Shown: in pieces, positions 14,934 through 22,785 of the stretch
How positions within the stretch are numbered: position 1 is the stretch's first letter
How the letters are laid out: the number at the start of each line of letters is the position of its first letter
Assembly: GCA_900542555.1 (NCBI GenBank)
Contig: UQNU01000027.1
Coordinates: 1-28,523, forward strand
Source: an uncultured Collinsella sp.
GTDB taxonomy: Bacteria; Actinomycetota; Coriobacteriia; Coriobacteriales; Coriobacteriaceae
Reading direction: 5' to 3'
Length of the DNA stretch: 28,523 nucleotides
Translations under genes and position numbers: made by a program
The notes under the pieces: generated by a model
What the model saw: only the letters and a program-made list of their open reading frames with translations
What the model was told of the DNA's origin: nothing
Database searches by the model: none

Positions 14934-16460
14934 TTAGTCTGCTCGATAGTGCGAACCTAAGCTTGCAGTTCGCTTGCGCATGGCTTTGACCATTTCCTGT
15001 GCTAGTTGAATCTGCGATTGCAGGCGGGCGAGGGCAGCGATTTCGCTGTCGTTGGCATGTGGCTTATTTAGAGCCGTGGCTTCGTCTTGCAGGCTTTCAA
15101 GCTGTTGCAGGGCCTCGGATAGGCCTGTTTCGGTCCTGTTGATCATGCAATAGGTGCTCATCGTGTGCCTAAGGCTGTGTGTCAGGCGTTCGGCATCTGT
15201 TGTGGCAATGCCGTACTGGGGGAGGGTGATATCCGCCTTCAGGGCTGCCTCAGGCTCCTTCTGCGCTGCAAGGGCTGCCGATGCGCCCGCGATGCGCCCG
15301 AACACGATGCCGTTGGCACTTGATAAGCCACCAATGCGGTCGGCTCCGTGCATGCCGCCTGTCGCCTCGCCGCAAGCGTAGAGGCCCTCAACGCCCGTGT
15401 ACGCGGTCTTATCGATCTTGATGCCGCCGTTAGCGGCGTGGGCATACATCGCAACGCGCATCTCGTCAGTCGGGGCGATGCCGTGCTCGTCTTGCAGCCA
15501 GGTGGCAAAGGTCTGCACAAACTCTGGGACCTCCTCGCGGGGGAAGTCGTAGCGGAGCGCCAGGCCTTCGGCGCCTGCCTGATCGATGGCAAGATCGATA
15601 GCGCGGGAGGCCAAGCGTGACGTGAAAGGACCATATCCAGAGCGCTGCTCGAGCAGGTCGTCCAGCTTGTCGTCGGCAATATCTGCCAGCTGGTCTACAT
15701 GTACGTAGCGCCAGGTTTTCTCGTTGAAGACCAGGTTGCGCTTGGGCTCGATGAAGCCGGGCATCATCTGCATGAACTCTATATTAGTAAGCGATGCGCC
15801 GTGCGCGAGTGCGATGGCCTGCGAGGAGCTGAGCACATCAGCCGACGTAAGGCTGCGCTCGAACAGGCCGCCTGTGCCACCGGCTGCGATGATTGTGGCC
15901 TTGGCAGCAAAGGGCACGATTCGATCTTTGGTAAGGTCGTAGAGAACGGACCCGGTTATTCTGCCGTTCGTGTCCTCAACAAGGTCGATAAGCTCATGGC
16001 GGGGGAGCAGGCGAATGCCGAGCGACTCGATCCGGGTCGTGAGAGCGTCCTCAAGGGGCTTGCGAGTGAGGCCGCGCCACATGCGCGTCTTGTGGTCAAA
16101 GCAGGGGATAAATTGCTTTTGTTGAGCACTCTTGGCGCTTTGCGGACGCTGGAGCTCAACGCCCAGGTCTTGCTCGAGCCAGTCAATCGCTTGGGGAATG
16201 CCGTGGGCGAACGTTTGGACGAGTTCGGGGTCGGCAACGCCGCCGCCGACGGCCAGGATGGTGTCGATGAGGTCCTGCTCGTCGTCTTCGTCGACGGGAC
16301 CGATGAGGCCGAGGCCCCAGGTACCCGGGAAGAAGCTCGATCCACTCATGGTCTTGCCGGCGCTTGCCACAGTGACGGTTGCACCCGTGCGTGCCGCTTC
16401 GATGGCGGCACAAAGGCCCGCAATGCCAGATCCAATTACCAGTACATCAGTCGATTCCAT
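14934..16460 (-). CDS. FAD-dependent oxidoreductase, fumarate reductase/aspartate oxidase type
   Basis: A 508-aa flavoprotein. It opens with the FAD dinucleotide-binding motif VIGSGIAGLCAAIEAA (GxGxxG at about 10-15). It has IIAAGGTGGLF in the middle and the C-terminal FAD segment YACGEATGGMHGADRIGGLSSANGIVFGR that marks the succinate dehydrogenase/fumarate reductase/L-aspartate oxidase superfamily. A helical C-terminal tail resembles the capping domain of that group. The usual FHPT-type substrate motif of NadB reads MQMMPGF here, and nadA/nadC are not adjacent, so I do not call it nadB. There is no signal peptide, haem motif or partner iron-sulfur subunit. ATG 16460 has AAAGGA at good spacing. 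The substrate is unknown. Confidence 0.82.
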   Translation of the reverse strand: MESTDVLVIGSGIAGLCAAIEAARTGATVTVASAGKTMSGSSFFPGTWGLGLIGPVDEDDEQDLIDTILAVGGGVADPELVQTFAHGIPQAIDWLEQDLGVELQRPQSAKSAQQKQFIPCFDHKTRMWRGLTRKPLEDALTTRIESLGIRLLPRHELIDLVEDTNGRITGSVLYDLTKDRIVPFAAKATIIAAGGTGGLFERSLTSADVLSSSQAIALAHGASLTNIEFMQMMPGFIEPKRNLVFNEKTWRYVHVDQLADIADDKLDDLLEQRSGYGPFTSRLASRAIDLAIDQAGAEGLALRYDFPREEVPEFVQTFATWLQDEHGIAPTDEMRVAMYAHAANGGIKIDKTAYTGVEGLYACGEATGGMHGADRIGGLSSANGIVFGRIAGASAALAAQKEPEAALKADITLPQYGIATTDAERLTHSLRHTMSTYCMINRTETGLSEALQQLESLQDEATALNKPHANDSEIAALARLQSQIQLAQEMVKAMRKRTASLGSHYRAD

Positions 16461-16643
16461 CGGATTCCTTTCTCGTCCGGCGCATTGTCGCACGGGTGAT
16501 CGGCAATGGGGCCGCAAAGACCCAGCAAATCGGTAAAGGGCAAATATGGCAGGTGGGTGTCATGGACGCTCTGACGCTCCATCTCATCACATCTTGTATT
16601 TCGCCCCAACTGATATATCGGCATTAGCTACCCTGCGACAGCG
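16461..16643. other. Upstream region of the flavoprotein gene
   Basis: No gene is supported. It must hold the flavoprotein promoter, which I cannot place with confidence. Two direct copies of GACGCTC separated by one T lie near 16565-16579; they could be a regulator site but are short. Confidence 0.4.
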
Positions 16644-16681
16644 CAAACAAAAAGAGCCGCTACCCGGGTGGGTAGCGGCTC
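16644..16681 (-). terminator. Rho-independent terminator of the GGGtGRT operon
   Basis: A perfect 12-bp stem, GAGCCGCTACCC (16654-16665) with 16670-16681, encloses the loop GGGT. On the minus strand it is followed by TTTTTGTTT. It lies 36 bases beyond the stop of the GGGtGRT gene. Confidence 0.92.
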
Positions 16682-16716
16682 CAAAGCTCAACTATATGAG
16701 CATCGCGCGGGCGCGA

Positions 16717-17721
16717 TTAGGCCTTGAGGGCCTCCTCGACGGCGACAGCGCAGGCGACGGTGGCACCGACCATGGGGTTGTTGCCCATGCCGATGAGACC
16801 CATCATGTCGACGTGCGCAGGCACGGAGGAAGAACCGGCGAACTGGGCGTCGGAGTGCATGCGGCCCATGGTGTCGGTCATGCCGTAAGAGGCAGGGCCG
16901 GCGCCCATGTTGTCCGGGTGCAGGGTACGGCCAGTGCCGCCACCAGAAGCGACGGAGAAGTACTTCTTGCCAGCCTCGAGGCGCTCCTTCTTGTAGGTGC
17001 CAGCGACGGGGTGCTGGAAGCGCGTGGGGTTGGTGGAGTTACCGGTAATCGAGATGTCGACGTTCTCGTGCCACATGATGGCAACGCCCTCGCGGACGTC
17101 GTCGGCGCCGTAGCAGTTGACGGCGGCGCGGGGACCATCGGAGTAGGGGATGGTCTCGACGACCTTGAGCTCGCCCGTGAAGTAGTCGAACTGGGTCTTC
17201 ACGTAGGTGAAGCCGTTGATGCGGGCGATGATCTGAGCAGCGTCCTTGCCCAGACCGTTGAGGATGACGCGCAGCGGCTTCTTGCGAGCCTTGTTGGCGT
17301 TCAGAGCCAGGCCGATAGCACCCTCAGCTGCAGCGAAGGACTCGTGACCGGCCAGGAAGGCGAAGCACTCGGTGTCGTCGGAGAGCAGCATAGCGCCCAG
17401 GTTGCCGTGGCCCAGACCGACCTTGCGGTCCTCGGCGACGGAGCCGGGAACGGTGAAGGCCTGGATGCCCTCGCCGATGATGGCGGCAGCCTCAGAAGCG
17501 GACTTGGCGCCACGCTTGACAGCGAGAGCGCAACCGAGGGTGTAGGCCCACTCGGCGTTCTGGAAGGCGATGGACTGGGTGTTGTTGACGATCTCACGCG
17601 GGTTGAAGCCCTTGTCGGTGCAGATCTGCAGAGCTTCCTCGAGGGAGGCGATGCCGTTGTCGGCGAGGCACTTGTTGATCTTGTCAGCGCGGCGCTCGTA
17701 ACCTTCGAACGTAACAGTCAT
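16717..17721 (-). CDS. GGGtGRT protein (family of unknown function)
   Basis: A 334-aa soluble protein that carries the family's name-giving motif GGGTGRT at residues 260-266 (in SVASGGGTGRTLHPDN). Other conserved-looking blocks are GLGHGNLGAMLLSDDTE (102-118), LAGHESFAAAEGAIG (123-137) and GLIGMGNNPMVGATVACAV (308-326). These glycine-rich loops suggest nucleotide or cofactor binding, but no biochemical role is established to my knowledge. There is no signal peptide or membrane segment. GGAGGG precedes the ATG. It follows the NifU-like gene by 18 bases and shares its transcript, so a role in iron-sulfur cluster handling is the natural inference. Confidence 0.9.
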   Translation of the reverse strand: MTVTFEGYERRADKINKCLADNGIASLEEALQICTDKGFNPREIVNNTQSIAFQNAEWAYTLGCALAVKRGAKSASEAAAIIGEGIQAFTVPGSVAEDRKVGLGHGNLGAMLLSDDTECFAFLAGHESFAAAEGAIGLALNANKARKKPLRVILNGLGKDAAQIIARINGFTYVKTQFDYFTGELKVVETIPYSDGPRAAVNCYGADDVREGVAIMWHENVDISITGNSTNPTRFQHPVAGTYKKERLEAGKKYFSVASGGGTGRTLHPDNMGAGPASYGMTDTMGRMHSDAQFAGSSSVPAHVDMMGLIGMGNNPMVGATVACAVAVEEALKA

Positions 17722-17739
17722 AGTTATTTCCCTCCCTTT

Positions 17740-18474
17740 CTACTCGTGAACCGGGAACACGCTGGCGACGGAGTGAGTCTCCTCGTCGGTGCGCGGGTCG
17801 ATGTACTTGGCAGCGTTCTCCCACTGACCATAGTGGCCCATAGCGCCAGCGATGGCCTCCTCGGGGGTCTTGCCGGCCTTGACGGCGTCGGTGAACTTGC
17901 CGAGGTTCAGGAACTCGAATGCGATGATCTCGTTCTTGTCGTTGAGAGCCATGCGGGTGACGTAGCCCTGAGCGAGCTCGAGGTAACGGGCGCCCTTGGC
18001 CTTGGTGCCGAACATGGTGCCGACCTGAGAGCGAAGGCCCTTGCCGAGGTCGTCGAGGGAGGCGCCCACGGGCAGGCCGCCCTCGGAGAACGCGGTCTGG
18101 CTGCGGCCGTAAACGATCTGCAGGAAGATCTCGCGCATAGCAACGTTGATGGCGTCGCAGACGAGGTCGGTGTTGAGGGCCTCGAGGATGGTCTTACCGG
18201 GAAGGATCTCGGAAGCCATGGCGGCAGAGTGGGTCATGCCCGAGCAGCCGATGGTCTCAACGAGGGCCTCCTCGATGATGCCGTCCTTGACGTTCAGCGT
18301 GAGCTTGCAGGCGCCCTGCTGAGGTGCGCACCAACCCACACCGTGCGTAAGACCGGAGATGTCGGAAATCTCCTTAGCCTGGACCCACTTGCCCTCCTCG
18401 GGGATGGGTGCGGGGCCGTGGTATGCACCCTTGGCAACGGGGCACATGTTCTCCACTTCCTGTGAGTACTGCAT
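17740..18474 (-). CDS. NifU/IscU-like iron-sulfur cluster scaffold protein, partner of GGGtGRT
   Basis: A 244-aa protein whose first half resembles NifU/IscU scaffolds. ACKLTLNVKDGIIEEALVET (55-74) aligns with the CGD-LxLxVxxGxI region and GCSGMTHSAAMASEILPGKT (76-95) with the second-Cys GCAISxASA block. Cys49, Cys56, Cys77 and Cys106 are candidate ligands, with an extra Cys11. The usual Cys-Gly-Asp is not present; the nearest word is GAC. The second half (about 130-244) is not part of the classic scaffold and is specific to this branch. ATG 18474 is preceded by GAGGAGAG, so the longer in-frame start at 18558 is unlikely. It is distinct from the SufU at 19765-20199, so the window encodes two scaffolds. 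Confidence 0.85.
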   Translation of the reverse strand: MQYSQEVENMCPVAKGAYHGPAPIPEEGKWVQAKEISDISGLTHGVGWCAPQQGACKLTLNVKDGIIEEALVETIGCSGMTHSAAMASEILPGKTILEALNTDLVCDAINVAMREIFLQIVYGRSQTAFSEGGLPVGASLDDLGKGLRSQVGTMFGTKAKGARYLELAQGYVTRMALNDKNEIIAFEFLNLGKFTDAVKAGKTPEEAIAGAMGHYGQWENAAKYIDPRTDEETHSVASVFPVHE

Positions 18475-18877
18475 GCCTCTCCTCTCTATCGTGTTGGCGT
18501 CCCGTCTGGGGGCCGTGGCTGGCGATTGCCGGGCGACCCTTCGAAAGGGACATGACATGCAGCCCCTATAATACCGCGAAATGCACGGAATATTCGGCGA
18601 ACGGCTCAGTTTTCGTAGCGAGAAGTCCGGAAGTTTTAATTGAAACGGTTTAACTCTATGTTCTGTGGTCGTGAACTTCCGTAGAGGGGGTCCGTCTTGG
18701 GCAAGCTATTGGTCAGCTCTTGTAAGCATTGCGGGGGTTGACCTGTTGCAACGATGCCGTTCGCCGCCTGATTACTGCCTTTGGCCGCGCGAGTGTATTG
18801 TTTTGCGTGAATGTTTTGATGGCACGCTTCAATCGTGCTGTATTGGATGGCAAGCAGATCCCGGCGAAGGGAGCGCC
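18475..18877. other. Divergent gap between the NifU-like gene and the transposase-like gene
   Basis: No gene is supported. The transposase-like frame stays open back to 18665, but only the ATG at 18878 has a ribosome site. A plus-strand TATAAT near 18566 lacks a matching -35. A CCCTT-TCGA-AGGG-like imperfect palindrome lies at about 18537-18550. The NifU-like promoter must be here on the minus strand, but I cannot place it. Confidence 0.45.
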
Positions 18878-19687
18878 ATGCAGCGCGTTTGGAGAACGGT
18901 TACCGGCTTTTACCATGTCTGTGCCCGCGGTACGGGCAAGCAGCTCATCTTTGAGGGCGATGACGACCGGTGGGAGTTTTTGGAGCTGATGCGTGAGTGC
19001 TGCCGCAAGGCGGGCGTGACGGTTATCGCCTGGTGTCTTATGGGCAATCACGTGCGTCTGGTGCTTGCAGATTACGAGGACGCGATTAGCGCGGCGATGC
19101 ACCGGCTGCTTTTGACGTACGCGCGGCGGTTCAATAAACGCACGGGGCGCACGGGCCATCTGTTCCAGAACCGTTTTGACCGGCGTTCGCTCGATACCGA
19201 CTGGCAGGTGATGGAGGCTATTCGCTCCGTACACGCCGATCCGCAGGAGGCGGGCGTTAGCCTAATAGAGCGTTATCCCTGGAGTAGCTTTGCGGAGCAT
19301 TTGTGCGCTTACGACGGTGACGCGGCCGATGTCGCGAGGGGATTTTCTGATCCTTCTTGCGTGCTTGAGCTTTTTGGTTCTGCCGAGGGCTTTATTGCCT
19401 ATTCGCTTACGGCGCCCGACGGCAGTGAGCCAGCGCTGTGCGATATGAAAGAGACGGAGTGGGAACGCCACGCCTTTGCCAACAAGTTGGCGAAGCGCCT
19501 CGGGGTTCCGCTCAATGGGGTTAAAACTGCACCGCCGGCGCAGCGCGATACCGTTATTGTTGGATTGAACAATGCCGGCTTTACGGTGCGCCAGATTGAG
19601 CGGTATACCGGGATTGGCAAAAGTACCGTCTCTCGTATCGTGCGCGCTTATGCTCAGGTGGACGCGCAGGTCGAGGGATCGAAATAA
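18878..19687 (+). CDS. REP-associated tyrosine (Y1/HUH) transposase-like protein, probably catalytically dead
   Basis: A 269-aa protein of the TnpA-REP/RAYT group. It has the N-terminal GFYHVCARGTGKQLIFEGDDDR fold start, WCLMGNHVRLVL, then LTYARRFNKRTGRTGHLFQNRF and YPWSSF, all typical of the family. Two catalytic residues differ. The metal-binding His-x-His reads His58-Val-Arg60 (CGT, one base from CAT). The position of the active-site Tyr in the family's RYIHLNP motif is Ser117 in RSVHADP (TCC, one base from TAC). The C-terminus (about 235-262, TVRQIERYTGIGKSTVSRIV) is a helix-turn-helix. The frame is intact, so it may be a domesticated DNA-binding protein. AAGGGAG precedes ATG 18878. No flanking IS ends are seen. 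Confidence 0.82.
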   Translation: MQRVWRTVTGFYHVCARGTGKQLIFEGDDDRWEFLELMRECCRKAGVTVIAWCLMGNHVRLVLADYEDAISAAMHRLLLTYARRFNKRTGRTGHLFQNRFDRRSLDTDWQVMEAIRSVHADPQEAGVSLIERYPWSSFAEHLCAYDGDAADVARGFSDPSCVLELFGSAEGFIAYSLTAPDGSEPALCDMKETEWERHAFANKLAKRLGVPLNGVKTAPPAQRDTVIVGLNNAGFTVRQIERYTGIGKSTVSRIVRAYAQVDAQVEGSK

Positions 19688-19702
19688 AGGCAGAAAAGAA
19701 AA

Positions 19703-19736
19703 TGGCCGAACCGCTCTTAGTCAAGCGATTCGGCCA
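19703..19736 (-). terminator. Rho-independent terminator of the suf operon
   Basis: TGGCCGAACCGCT (19703-19715) pairs with 19724-19736 with one mismatch around an 8-base loop. On the minus strand the tail is TTTTCTTTTC. It may also stop the plus-strand transposase-like gene, with a poorer tail. Confidence 0.85.
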
Positions 19737-19764
19737 ACGAAATTCTTAAGATTTGGGATAAATA

Positions 19765-20199
19765 CTACTGATTATTTTGCCCCTCGAGCATGCCGTTGAG
19801 GGTGCGCCAGGCGAGCTCGGCGCATTTGACGCGGGCGGGCATGTGCGAGATGTCCTGGAGCTGGGCGGCTTCATCCAGGTCTTCCAGGTCCTCCTCGGAG
19901 AGCTTTTCGCCGCGGATCATGGCGAGGAAGAGCTCTGCCAAGCGGTGAGCTTCCTCGACGGTCTCGCCGGTGATGAGGTCGGCCATGATGTCGGCGCTGG
20001 CCTGACTGATGGCGCAGCCGTGGCCGGTAAAGGAGGCCTCCTCGATCACACCGTTCTCGACGCGCAGCTGCAAGGTGAGTTCGTCGCCGCAGCTGGGGTT
20101 GATGCCGTCGTGCTCCTGCGTGGGGGCATCCATCTCGTACTTGTAGTCGGGGTGCGAGTTGTGCTCCATAAACGTGGTGGAGGTGTACAGATTACCCAT
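19765..20199 (-). CDS. sufU: SufU, iron-sulfur assembly / zinc-dependent sulfurtransferase
   Basis: A 144-aa SufU. It has the three conserved cysteines and the aspartate in the expected order: Cys37-Gly-Asp39 (PSCGDELTLQL), Cys62 (GHGCAISQASADIM) and Cys126 (ARVKCAELAW). In Bacillus, SufU binds zinc at the equivalent residues and takes persulfide sulfur from SufS. The spacer between Cys62 and Cys126 includes the 18-20-residue insertion that separates SufU from IscU. ATG 20199 overlaps the end of sufS by 8 bases, so translation is coupled; the longer frame to 20292 is only the shadow of sufS. It is the last gene of the suf operon. Confidence 0.95.
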   Translation of the reverse strand: MGNLYTSTTFMEHNSHPDYKYEMDAPTQEHDGINPSCGDELTLQLRVENGVIEEASFTGHGCAISQASADIMADLITGETVEEAHRLAELFLAMIRGEKLSEEDLEDLDEAAQLQDISHMPARVKCAELAWRTLNGMLEGQNNQ

Positions 20200-21517
20200 T
20201 GAACGTGCTCCAAACGTGATGCAGGCCGGCGATGAACTTGTCGATGTCGGCCTTGTCGTTGTAGAAGGCCACGCTGGCGCGGCAGCAGGCAAGGTTCTCG
20301 ACGCCCAGCCAGGTAAGCAGCGGCTGCGCGCAGTGGTGACCGGCGCGGATGCAGACGCCGTCCATGTCCATGATGCTCGCGACGTCGTGCGGGTGGATGC
20401 CCTTGACGTTAAAGCTCACAACGCCGTGGTGGTTGTCCCAATAGATGGAGCCGATGATCTGGACAAAGTCGAGCTGCATGAGCTCACCCATCAGGTAGTG
20501 GACGAGTGCCTGCTCGCGGGCCTGGATGTTCTCGTAACCCACCGTGTTGACCAGGTAGTCGAGTGCCGCACCCGTGGCGAAGATGCCGGCGGCGTCCTGC
20601 GTGCCGGCCTCGAATTTCTCGGGAACGGGCGCCCAGACGGCGTCCTGCTCGGTGACCGAGTCGATCATCTCGCCGCCGGTGAGCATGGGCGGCATGGCGT
20701 TGAGCAGGTCCATTTTGCCCCACAGCACGCCGATGCCCATGGGGCCCATGGCCTTGTGCGCGCTAAAGGCAAAGAAGTCGGCGCCCAGATCGGCCACATC
20801 GACCGGCATGTGCGGCAGCGACTGCGCGCCGTCGACGACCAGATAGCCGCCGTACTTGTGCACGAGCTTGCCGAGATTCTTGACCGGGTTCTCGACGCCC
20901 AGCACGTTAGACACCTGACCCACGGCCAAGATTTTGGTCTTGGGGCCCACCTTGGACAGAACCTCCTCGGTGGTGAGTTGACCGGTCTTGGTGGGGTAGA
21001 GGTAGACGAGCTTGGCGCCGGTCTCGCGGCAGACCTGCTGCCACGGGATCAGGTTGGAGTGGTGCTCCATGATGGTGATGACGACCTCGTCACCGGGCTC
21101 GAGCACCGTGGGTGCAAAGCTCTTGGCGACCAGGTTGAGCGACTCGCTCGTGTTGCGGGTGAAGACGACCTCGTTGGCCTGGGCGGCGCCGATGAGGTCG
21201 GCGATCTGTTGGCGGACCTTCGCGATGGCGTCGGTGGCCTCGACGGACAGCGAGTACAGGCCGCGCAGGGGGTTGGCGTTCATGCGCTGATAGAAGTCGC
21301 GTTCGGCGTCGAGCACACAGGCAGGGCGCTGCGCGGTGGCGGCGCTATCGAGGAAGGCGATCTCGGGGTGCTGCTGGAACAGCGGGAACTGGCCCTTGTA
21401 GGGGTTGGTCTCGATGTCCACAGTGGGCCAGCCGCGCGAAGCCTCGTCGCTGGCGTCGAGCTCCATGGGCTCGGGGGCGGTGCAGGTATCGCATTTAACG
21501 TGCTCGGTGTCGATCAT
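20192..21517 (-). CDS. sufS: SufS, cysteine desulfurase
   Basis: A PLP enzyme that removes sulfur from cysteine to give alanine and an enzyme persulfide for cluster assembly. The 441-aa product has FLDSAATAQRP (55-65), the PLP lysine Lys255 in SAHKAMGPMG, and the catalytic Cys396 in RAGHHCAQPLL, the short RxGHHCA loop of the SufS/group II class. It carries about 40 residues before the usual start, including a Cys9-x2-Cys12 pair. GAGGAG lies 6 bases before the ATG, which supports this long start, though the extension is not needed for the fold. Its ATG overlaps the sufD stop (ATGA) and its 3' end overlaps sufU. Confidence 0.96.
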   Translation of the reverse strand: MIDTEHVKCDTCTAPEPMELDASDEASRGWPTVDIETNPYKGQFPLFQQHPEIAFLDSAATAQRPACVLDAERDFYQRMNANPLRGLYSLSVEATDAIAKVRQQIADLIGAAQANEVVFTRNTSESLNLVAKSFAPTVLEPGDEVVITIMEHHSNLIPWQQVCRETGAKLVYLYPTKTGQLTTEEVLSKVGPKTKILAVGQVSNVLGVENPVKNLGKLVHKYGGYLVVDGAQSLPHMPVDVADLGADFFAFSAHKAMGPMGIGVLWGKMDLLNAMPPMLTGGEMIDSVTEQDAVWAPVPEKFEAGTQDAAGIFATGAALDYLVNTVGYENIQAREQALVHYLMGELMQLDFVQIIGSIYWDNHHGVVSFNVKGIHPHDVASIMDMDGVCIRAGHHCAQPLLTWLGVENLACCRASVAFYNDKADIDKFIAGLHHVWSTFNG

Positions 21518-22785
21518 GCGAGCTCCTCTTCAAAGTTATCGATCAGGTTGTTGCCCAGGCGGACGACGGCGGCGCGGGTGCGCTCGTCGGTGGCGGAAAG
21601 CGCGGCGTCCTCCAGCTTGGCGCGGATGAACAGGTCCTCGGCGGCGTTTTGGTCAAGGCCGCGGCAGGCGAGGTAGAACAGCTGCTCGTCGCGGACGTGA
21701 CCGATGGTGGCGCCGTGGTTGCCGGCGACGTCGTCCTCGTCGCAGAGAATGACGGGAATGGTCTTGTTGTCGACGCCCTTGTTGGCCAAAAGCACCGTCT
21801 CGCGCTCGGTGCCGGTTGCACCCTTGCAGCCGTGCACGAGGTCGATGGTGCCACGGTAGACCTTCTTGGACGTGCCGGTCAGCACGCCGTTGGCGTCGAT
21901 CTCGCACTCGGTCTTGCGACCGCGGTGGCGCAGCTCGTAGTTAAAGTCGCGCACCTGCTCGCGGGCGCCAAGGTAGTCAGTATCGATGGTGACCTTGGCG
22001 GTATCGCCCAACAGATCGCCGGCAAGGCCGGTGGCGCTGGCGCCGGCACCCAGGACGGTGTGTTGCACGTTGACGCGCGCGCCCTCGTCCAGGAACAGGC
22101 CGGTGTCGTCGAGTGCGATCCAGCTGTCATCGAGCGTCTGCGTGCAGGTTACGTTGACGGTGGCGTACTCGTAAGCGCACACGCGTAGCACAGAGCCCAC
22201 GACGCCCTGGCCGTTGACGGGGGAGTCTAGGGCTATGCGCAGATCGAGTGTTGCCTGCGGACGGGCGACGACGTCGATGGCGGCGATGGCCGCGGCTGCA
22301 TCGACACCGCTCACGCGCACGGTAACCGTGGCGTGCTTGTATGCGGGCACATCGATGACGATGCGCTTGGTAGCGTGCTCGGCCAAGTAGGCGTAGGCAG
22401 CCTCACCCATGCCGGTTTCAAAGGCCTCAGCAGGGGAGAGCTCTTCCTCGAGCTTAATGGCGCCGGCCTGGTAGACGGAGGTTGCGGGCACGTCGAGCTC
22501 GGTCTCGGGCGTGATGCGGGCGCGGTCGGCGGCATCACCGGGGGCGGAGGCACGGCGCTCGGGGAAGCGCTCGGCCATGGCGTCCATGGCGGCGTCGAAC
22601 GCGTCTGCCACGCCGGTAAACTGCTCGTCCAAGCCCTCAACCTCAATGGTCTCGGTGGGAGCGGTGGCAAGCTCGTCAGAGAGCTCGAGCTTGGTCTGAT
22701 TCATCTTCAGCCAGCCCCAAGTGGCAGCCGGCATCGCGTTGACCTGCTCGAGCGTGGTAGCAGCGGTGTTGGTTTCCTGTTTCAT
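21514..22785 (-). CDS. sufD: SufD, Fe-S cluster assembly protein
   Basis: A 423-aa SufD, the partner of SufB in the SufBC2D scaffold complex. The N-terminal ~130 residues are helical and variable. The beta-helix core follows, and the C-terminal region has the family block DNKTIPVILCDEDDVAGNHGATIG and the closing LFYLACRGLDQNAAEDLFIRA. Compared with SufB it lacks the long Cys-rich FeS-binding stretch. Its start shares one base with the sufB stop (TAATG) and its stop overlaps the sufS start, so B-D-S translation is coupled. AAGGAG stands about 10 bases before the ATG. Confidence 0.95.
   Translation of the reverse strand: MKQETNTAATTLEQVNAMPAATWGWLKMNQTKLELSDELATAPTETIEVEGLDEQFTGVADAFDAAMDAMAERFPERRASAPGDAADRARITPETELDVPATSVYQAGAIKLEEELSPAEAFETGMGEAAYAYLAEHATKRIVIDVPAYKHATVTVRVSGVDAAAAIAAIDVVARPQATLDLRIALDSPVNGQGVVGSVLRVCAYEYATVNVTCTQTLDDSWIALDDTGLFLDEGARVNVQHTVLGAGASATGLAGDLLGDTAKVTIDTDYLGAREQVRDFNYELRHRGRKTECEIDANGVLTGTSKKVYRGTIDLVHGCKGATGTERETVLLANKGVDNKTIPVILCDEDDVAGNHGATIGHVRDEQLFYLACRGLDQNAAEDLFIRAKLEDAALSATDERTRAAVVRLGNNLIDNFEEELA

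Noticed and set aside
14934..16460. nadB (L-aspartate oxidase)
   Set aside because: Motif differences and no nadA or nadC neighbour; kept as a general flavoprotein.
16546..18465. 639-aa plus-strand open frame
   Set aside because: It runs antisense to the GGGtGRT and NifU-like genes and crosses a terminator; no ribosome site and no family features.
18665..18877. N-terminal extension of the transposase-like protein
   Set aside because: The family fold starts at the ATG at 18878, which has a good ribosome site; the extension is Cys/Trp/Arg-rich and unlike coding sequence.
20159..21676. 505-aa plus-strand open frame
   Set aside because: Antisense shadow of sufS; sufS has all catalytic residues.
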